Shown one piece after another: positions 6,797 through 11,075 of a stretch of 11,075 nucleotides of DNA. Origin of the DNA: Rhodospirillaceae bacterium (GTDB taxonomy: Bacteria > Pseudomonadota > Alphaproteobacteria > CADEGL01); contig JABIRQ010000237.1 of NCBI GenBank assembly GCA_018699755.1, positions 1 to 11,075 on the forward strand. The letters run 5' to 3'. The notes under the pieces were generated by a model. It did no database searches, had not been told where the DNA came from, and was given only the letters and a program-made list of their open reading frames with translations. Position 1 is the stretch's first letter; each line of letters begins with the position of its first letter. A program made the position numbers and the translations under genes.

Positions 6797-6856
6797 TCAT
6801 CCTTCGAGACGCGCGCTTGTGCGCGCTCCTCAGGATGAGGGGGCCGTCTCGAAGGG
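6797..6856. repeat. nested palindromic intergenic repeat element
   Basis: CCTTCGAGACG (6801-6811) and CGTCTCGAAGG (6845-6855) form a perfect 11-base outer stem. Inside it are two hairpins: GCGCGC (6811-6816) with GCGCGC (6821-6826) around TTGT, and CCTCA (6828-6832) with TGAGG (6836-6840) around GGA. Together they make a three-way junction. An alternative stem, TCATCCT (6797-6803) with AGGATGA (6832-6838), competes with the outer one. It fills the 116-base gap between the methyltransferase and the next GT4 gene. I recall very similar elements as dispersed, REP-like repeats in alphaproteobacterial genomes. The window holds only one copy, so dispersal is recollection rather than observation. 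It could also act as a transcript-end or mRNA-stability structure. Confidence 0.75.
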
Positions 6857-6883
6857 TCAGCCTTTGCTAGGCGTGGAGCGGCC

Positions 6884-8122
6884 ATGCGCATCCTGATCCA
6901 CGACTATGCCGGGCACCCGTTCCAGGTGCAGTTGAGCCGCACCCTGGCGCGCCGGGGTCACGAGGTGCTGCATCTCTATTCCGCCTCCAACCCCACGCCC
7001 AAGGGGGCGGTCGCGCCGCGCGCCGACGATCCGGCGGGTTTCACCGTCGAAGGGCTGCGGATCGAGAGCGCCTACGAACGCTATTCCTATATCCGGCGGT
7101 GGCGGCACGAGCGGGATTACGGCCGGCGGCTGGCCGCGCGGGTCGCGGCCTGGGCTCCCGATATCGCGATCCTGGCCAACACCCCGCTCGATTCCGTGGC
7201 GCCGGTCCAGGCCTTGTGCCGAAAGCGGGGCATCGGCTTCGTCCTCTGGATCCAGGACCTGCTGGGCATCGCGACCGAACGAATCCTGGCCGGGGCGATC
7301 CCCGTTCTTGGCCGGTGGATTGGTGCCTGGTATGTGGCGATGGAGCGGCGCTTCGCCCGGCGCAGCGACCATGTCGTCCTGATCACCGAGGATTTCCGCC
7401 CCATTCTCGATGGCTGGCGGGTGCCGGCCGAGCGCATGACGGTGATCGAGAACTGGGCGCCGCTGGAGGATTTCCCGCCCGCGCCGCGCGACAATCCCTG
7501 GGCGCGGGAGCAGGGCATCGCCGACTGCCTGGCCATTGTCTACACGGGGATGATGGGCCTCAAGCATAACCCGGCCCTGGTGCGCGACCTGGCTGCCCAT
7601 CTGACCCGGCGGGGTGATGCGCGCCTGGTCGTCGTGTCCGAGGGCCGGGGCGCGGACTGGTTGCGCGTGCGCAAGGCGGCCGAGGGGCTGGACGCCCTCG
7701 ACCTGCTGCCCTTCCAGCCCTTCGACCGGATGGCCGAGGTGATGGCCAGCGCCGACGCCCTGCTGGCGGTGCTGGAGCCGGATGCCGGGATCTTCTCGGT
7801 TCCGTCCAAGGTGCTCAGCTATCTCTGCGCCGGGCGGGCGATCCTCCTGGCCGCGCCGGCCGAGAACCTGGCGGCGCGCATCGTCGCCCGCCATGAGGCC
7901 GGCATCGCCGTCCCGCCTGGTGATCCGGCGGCCTTGCTCGTGGCCGCCGACCGCCTGCTCGACGATGCGGCCGAACGGACCCGTCTGGGGCGCAACGCCC
8001 GCGAATATGCTATGACCGCCTTCGAAATCGGCGGAATCGCAGACCGCTTTGAGACGGTGATCGCGGCGGCGGCCGGCGCGGATCGTGGTACGGGGCTTGC
8101 ACCCGAATCCCCGAGGAATTGA
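6884..8122 (+). CDS. GT4-family glycosyltransferase, WbuB-like
   Basis: GT-B glycosyltransferase of the type found in O-antigen and capsule clusters, probably acting on a lipid-linked glycan in the cytoplasm. ATG at 6884 has GGAG at 6875-6878, five bases upstream. The product has 412 residues starting MRILIHDYAGHPFQVQLSR. FVLWIQDLLG (119-128) resembles the WbuB/WcaI-type W-[IV]-Q-D motif. IYTG-like IVYTGMMGLKHNP (218-230) opens the donor domain. LPFQPFDRMAEVMASADALL (275-294) and FSVPSKVLSYLCAGRAIL (304-321) are conserved donor-domain motifs of this subgroup, the latter in place of the usual EX7E region. The last base pairs nearly touch the next gene. It follows the palindromic repeat element and appears to head the four-gene plus-strand run with the epimerase, gmhA and hldE. 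Specificity unknown. Confidence 0.9.
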   Translation: MRILIHDYAGHPFQVQLSRTLARRGHEVLHLYSASNPTPKGAVAPRADDPAGFTVEGLRIESAYERYSYIRRWRHERDYGRRLAARVAAWAPDIAILANTPLDSVAPVQALCRKRGIGFVLWIQDLLGIATERILAGAIPVLGRWIGAWYVAMERRFARRSDHVVLITEDFRPILDGWRVPAERMTVIENWAPLEDFPPAPRDNPWAREQGIADCLAIVYTGMMGLKHNPALVRDLAAHLTRRGDARLVVVSEGRGADWLRVRKAAEGLDALDLLPFQPFDRMAEVMASADALLAVLEPDAGIFSVPSKVLSYLCAGRAILLAAPAENLAARIVARHEAGIAVPPGDPAALLVAADRLLDDAAERTRLGRNAREYAMTAFEIGGIADRFETVIAAAAGADRGTGLAPESPRN

Positions 8123-8151
8123 TCCGATCGAATCGGGCAATCGGGAACGTC

Positions 8152-8156
8152 AGGAG
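8152..8156 (+). promoter_or_regulatory. Shine-Dalgarno that sets the epimerase start
   Basis: AGGAG lies seven bases before ATG at 8164. It supports this start over the upstream in-frame TTG at 8119, which overlaps the stop of the preceding GT4 gene. Confidence 0.7.
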
Positions 8157-8163
8157 CAGGATT

Positions 8164-9174
8164 ATGGACAGGGCATTGGATAAGGACCGGCTGGTCCTGG
8201 TGACGGGCGGCGGCGGCTTCATCGGCGGCCATCTGGTGGCCGACCTGCTGGCCAAGGGCCATAGCCGCGTGCGCGCCGTCGACATCAAGCCCTATGACGA
8301 GTGGTATCAGGTCCATCCGGCGGCCGATAACCGCATTCTCGACCTGCGGGAACTCGCGGCCTGCGAGGAATCGGCCGAGGACGCCGCCCGGATCTACAAT
8401 CTGGCGGCCGACATGGGCGGCATGGGCTTCATCGAGAACAACAAGGCCCTGTGCATGATCTCGGTGCTGATCAACACCCATATGCTGATGGCCGCCAAGG
8501 CGGCGGGCACGGAGCGCTTTTTCTACGCCTCCTCCGCCTGCGTCTACGCCGCCGACAAGCAGACCGACGCCCATGTCACCGCCCTGAAGGAGGAAGACGC
8601 CTATCCCGCCATGCCCGAGGACGGCTATGGCTGGGAAAAGCTGTTCAGCGAGCGGATGTGCCGCCATTTCCGGGAGGATTTCGGCCTGACCACCCGGGTC
8701 GCGCGCTTCCACAACGTCTACGGCCCCCACGGCACCTGGGACGGTGGGCGCGAGAAGGCGCCGGCGGCGATCTGCCGCAAGATCATCCAGGCCAAGCTCT
8801 CGGGCCGCCACGAGATCGAGATATGGGGCGATGGCGAGCAGAGCCGCAGCTTCATGTATATCGACGACTGCCTCTATGGCGTCGAACGCATCATGGCCAG
8901 CGAGATCGAGGAGCCGATCAATCTGGGCAGCGACCAGCTGGTCACCATCAACGAGCTGGTCGATATCGTCGAGGGCATCGCGGGCATATCCCTAAAACGC
9001 AACTACAAGCTCGACGCCCCCCAGGGCGTGCGCGGCCGCAACAGCGACAATACGATGATCCAGACGCGCCTGGGCTGGGCGCCCGGCATCACCCTGGAAG
9101 AAGGGCTGGCCAAGACCTATGCCTGGATATACGACGAGATGACGGCGGGCGGCGCCCGCTCGGCCGCGGGCTAG
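8164..9174 (+). CDS. GDP-mannose 3,5-epimerase-like extended SDR
   Basis: Predicted NAD-dependent nucleotide-sugar epimerase, most like plant GDP-mannose 3,5-epimerase, which makes GDP-L-galactose and GDP-L-gulose from GDP-D-mannose. From ATG at 8164 it has 336 residues. TGGGGFIGGH (14-23) is the GxxGxxG NAD site. NLAADMGGMGFIENN (79-93), YASSACVYAADKQ (121-133), RFHNVYGPHGTWDGGREKAP (181-200) and GVRGRNSDNT (288-297) are near-identical to plant GME stretches as I remember them. The catalytic set is kept with the same spacing: Cys126, Tyr155, Lys159 and Lys198 correspond to Cys145, Tyr174, Lys178 and Lys217 of the Arabidopsis enzyme. It sits 40 bases before gmhA. The true substrate may be another NDP-sugar, possibly a heptose, so only the fold and chemistry are confident. 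Confidence 0.9.
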   Translation: MDRALDKDRLVLVTGGGGFIGGHLVADLLAKGHSRVRAVDIKPYDEWYQVHPAADNRILDLRELAACEESAEDAARIYNLAADMGGMGFIENNKALCMISVLINTHMLMAAKAAGTERFFYASSACVYAADKQTDAHVTALKEEDAYPAMPEDGYGWEKLFSERMCRHFREDFGLTTRVARFHNVYGPHGTWDGGREKAPAAICRKIIQAKLSGRHEIEIWGDGEQSRSFMYIDDCLYGVERIMASEIEEPINLGSDQLVTINELVDIVEGIAGISLKRNYKLDAPQGVRGRNSDNTMIQTRLGWAPGITLEEGLAKTYAWIYDEMTAGGARSAAG

Positions 9175-9214
9175 GCGGGCGCGGCAAGCGAGGCCAAGGG
9201 ACAGGCTGGGGGCG

Positions 9215-9799
9215 ATGGATCTCGACGCTTTCTACGAAACCGAGTTCGCGGAGCATGCGGCCGTCGCCGCGGCGACGCGCGCGGCCCTGGCCGAACCCTT
9301 CGCCCGCCTCGTCGGTTGCGCCGCGAAGACCGTGCGCGGCGGCGGCAAGATCCTGTTCTTCGGCAATGGCGGCAGCGCGGCCGACGCCCAGCACCTGGCG
9401 ACCGAACTGACCGTCCGCTACAAGGCCGACCGCGCGCCCATCGCGGCCCTTGCCCTGACCACCGATTCCTCCGCCCTGACCGCCGGCGGCAACGACCTCG
9501 GGTTCGATTCGGTTTTCGCCCGTCAGGTCGAGGCCCTGGGCAGGCCCGGCGACTTGGCCATCGGGATCTCGACTTCGGGCCGCAGTCCGAACGTGCTGCG
9601 CGCGCTGGAGGCGGCCAAGGCCGGCGGCCTGATCGCGGCCGCCCTGTCCGGGCGCGACGGCGGCGACCTCGTCGGGCTTGCCGATCCGCTGCTGATCGTG
9701 CCCTCGGCCACGACCGCCCGGATTCAGGAGATGCATATCGCCCTGGGCCAGATGCTTTGCGGCGCCCTCGAGATCGAACTCGGGCTGGTCGCGCCATGA
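9215..9799 (+). CDS. gmhA: sedoheptulose 7-phosphate isomerase GmhA
   Basis: Cytosolic isomerase for the first step of ADP-heptose synthesis: sedoheptulose 7-phosphate to D-glycero-D-manno-heptose 7-phosphate. The 194-residue length is typical. It is a single SIS domain. FFGNGGSAADAQHLATEL (48-65) carries the phosphate loop and the metal-binding/catalytic pair His60 and Glu64. ISTSGRSPNV (118-127) is the second phosphate-binding loop. ARIQEMHIALGQMLC (168-182) carries His174, matching the catalytic C-terminal histidine of the family. A G-rich stretch just before ATG at 9215 can serve as Shine-Dalgarno. The stop overlaps the hldE start as ATGA, so the two consecutive pathway enzymes are translationally coupled. 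DiaA-type SIS paralogues are excluded by the intact catalytic residues and the hldE neighbour. Confidence 0.95.
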   Translation: MDLDAFYETEFAEHAAVAAATRAALAEPFARLVGCAAKTVRGGGKILFFGNGGSAADAQHLATELTVRYKADRAPIAALALTTDSSALTAGGNDLGFDSVFARQVEALGRPGDLAIGISTSGRSPNVLRALEAAKAGGLIAAALSGRDGGDLVGLADPLLIVPSATTARIQEMHIALGQMLCGALEIELGLVAP

Positions 9800-11075
9800 C
9801 CGAGCGCGCCGAACTCGCCGGCCTGATCGAGCGGCTCGACGGGGTGCCGGTGCTCTGCATCGGCGACCTGATGCTCGACCGCTTCGTCTACGGCACGGTA
9901 GACCGCATCTCGCCCGAAGCGCCGATCCCGATCCTGCGCATCGCCCAGGAAAGCGCGATGCTGGGCGGCGCGGGCAATGTCGTGCGCAATCTGGTGGCGC
10001 TTGGCTCCAAGGCGGTCTTCGTCTCGGTCGTGGGCGACGACCGGCCAGGGCGCGAGGTCACCGGCCTGATCGCCGAAAGCGCCGAGATCGAGCCCTATGT
10101 CTCGGTCGAGCGCGGCCGCAAGACGACGATCAAGACCCGCTATATTGCGGGCGGCCAACAGCTTCTGCGCGCCGACCAGGAAACCGTCGATCCCGTTTCC
10201 GCCACCGTGCTCGACGATCTAACCCGCGTCGCCGTCGCCGACGTGGTCGAGACCGGGGCCGCCATCCTGTCCGACTATGGCAAGGGCGTGCTGTCCCCCG
10301 ACCTCATCGCCGCCGTCGTGGCGGCGTGCGAGAAGGCCGGCAAGCCGGTCGTGGTCGATCCCAAGGGGGTCGATTTTTCGCGCTACCGGGGCGCCGGCGT
10401 CCTGACTCCCAACCGGGTCGAGCTGTCGGCCGCCACCGGGCTTCCGGCTGAAACGGCGGAGGAGATCGTTGCCGCGGCCAAGGCTCTGATCGACGCCCAC
10501 GGCTTCGGCGCCATCCTGGTCACGCGCGGCCCCGACGGCATGACCCTGGTGCGGGCCGAGGGCGAACCCCTGCACCTGCCGGCCGAGGCGCGCGAGGTCT
10601 ACGACGTCTCGGGCGCGGGCGACACGGTGGTCGCCGCCCTGGCGGCGGCCCTCGCCGCGGGATTGGACATCGAGGACGCGGCGCGGTTGGCCAATGCCGC
10701 CGCCGGCATCGTCGTGGGCAAGATCGGCACCGCCGTCGCCAGCGCAGACGAAGTCTATGGCGTGCTCCACGCCCAGGAGGTCCTGCGCGGCGAGGACAAG
10801 GTGGTGACCCTGCACGAGGCGGTCGCCCGGGTCGGCGCCTGGCGCGCCAAGGGCGAGACGGTGGGTTTCACCAACGGCGTCTTCGACCTGCTCCATCCCG
10901 GTCATGTTTCTCTGCTCCGCCAAGCCTCGGCGGCTTGCGACCGTCTGGTCGTCGGCCTCAATTCCGACGCTTCGGTGCGCCGCCTCAAGGGGGAAAACCG
11001 GCCGGTCCAGGGCGAATCGGCGCGCGCCGCCGTGCTTGCATCCATGACCGGGGTCGATCTGGTCGTGGTTTTTGC
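9796..11075 (+). CDS. hldE: bifunctional heptose 7-phosphate kinase / heptose 1-phosphate adenylyltransferase HldE, 3' end beyond the window
   Basis: Two-domain enzyme of ADP-heptose synthesis. The kinase half phosphorylates D-glycero-D-manno-heptose 7-phosphate at C1; the second half later adds AMP to heptose 1-phosphate. ATG at 9796 overlaps the gmhA stop. The frame is open for 426 codons to the right edge; roughly 50 residues should be missing given the usual length near 475-490. The PfkB-type kinase domain spans about 1-320, with GDLMLDRFVYG (23-33), LGGAGNVVRN (55-64) and the anion-hole/catalytic SGAGDT ending near Asp276. The nucleotidyltransferase domain begins about 335 with FTNGVFDLLHPGH, whose HxGH motif is His367 to His370. 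gmhB and hldD, also needed for the L,D-heptose, are not in the window. Confidence 0.95.
   Translation, partial: MTERAELAGLIERLDGVPVLCIGDLMLDRFVYGTVDRISPEAPIPILRIAQESAMLGGAGNVVRNLVALGSKAVFVSVVGDDRPGREVTGLIAESAEIEPYVSVERGRKTTIKTRYIAGGQQLLRADQETVDPVSATVLDDLTRVAVADVVETGAAILSDYGKGVLSPDLIAAVVAACEKAGKPVVVDPKGVDFSRYRGAGVLTPNRVELSAATGLPAETAEEIVAAAKALIDAHGFGAILVTRGPDGMTLVRAEGEPLHLPAEAREVYDVSGAGDTVVAALAAALAAGLDIEDAARLANAAAGIVVGKIGTAVASADEVYGVLHAQEVLRGEDKVVTLHEAVARVGAWRAKGETVGFTNGVFDLLHPGHVSLLRQASAACDRLVVGLNSDASVRRLKGENRPVQGESARAAVLASMTGVDLVVVF

Noticed and set aside
8124..8136. CCGAT/ATCGG inverted repeat before the epimerase gene
   Set aside because: Only five base pairs in a 41-base intra-operon gap, with no promoter-like boxes; probably chance.
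6857..8140. 427-codon open frame opposite the WbuB-like GT4
   Set aside because: No recognisable motifs, and the plus strand has a Shine-Dalgarno plus complete GT4 motifs.
8164..9174. Epimerase as HldD (ADP-heptose 6-epimerase)
   Set aside because: The gmhA-hldE neighbours suggest it, but the sequence matches GDP-mannose 3,5-epimerase throughout, including the catalytic Cys and Lys, and not what I recall of HldD motifs.

Overview
The window is an 11 kb, uniformly GC-rich piece of a surface-glycan locus, most likely lipopolysaccharide core or O-chain, possibly exopolysaccharide. It looks like an alphaproteobacterium. That guess rests on the GC-rich codon use and on an intergenic palindrome of a type I recall as dispersed in alphaproteobacterial genomes. 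It is inference; no rRNA or other taxonomic marker is present. Nine to ten genes fill nearly all of it. I see no tRNA, insertion sequence, CRISPR array or origin, and no gene-free stretch longer than about 180 bases.

Layout. (1) 1-1846, minus strand: a GT9 heptosyltransferase-like gene followed by a GT4 glycosyltransferase, coupled by an ATGA overlap; the GT4 runs off the left edge. (2) 2028-3197, plus: a second GT4, divergent from the first pair, with a structured leader. (3) 3158-5718, minus: a WaaE/KdtX-type GT2 and then a NodU/CmcH/TobZ-type O-carbamoyltransferase, coupled by a GTGA overlap. The 3' end of the carbamoyltransferase overlaps gene (2) tail to tail. (4) 5853-6767, plus: a class I SAM methyltransferase with a hydrophobic C-terminal tail. 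(5) 6797-6856: a nested inverted-repeat element. (6) 6884-11075, plus: a WbuB-like GT4, a GDP-mannose 3,5-epimerase-like SDR, gmhA and hldE, the last cut by the right edge.

How they may work together. gmhA and hldE supply ADP-activated D-glycero-D-manno-heptose from sedoheptulose 7-phosphate. The GT9 enzyme would transfer heptose. The epimerase keeps the catalytic Cys and Lys of plant GDP-mannose 3,5-epimerase and may make an L-galactose- or L-gulose-type nucleotide sugar. Three GT4 enzymes and one GT2 extend the glycan. The carbamoyltransferase and methyltransferase probably decorate sugars. A carbamoyltransferase beside heptose genes recalls WapO of Pseudomonas aeruginosa, which carbamoylates core heptose. 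The set GT9 + carbamoyltransferase + GDP-mannose-type epimerase also recalls the sugar genes of bleomycin-family clusters. No individual family is new; the novelty, if any, is the predicted carbamoylated (and perhaps methylated) heptose / rare L-hexose glycan.
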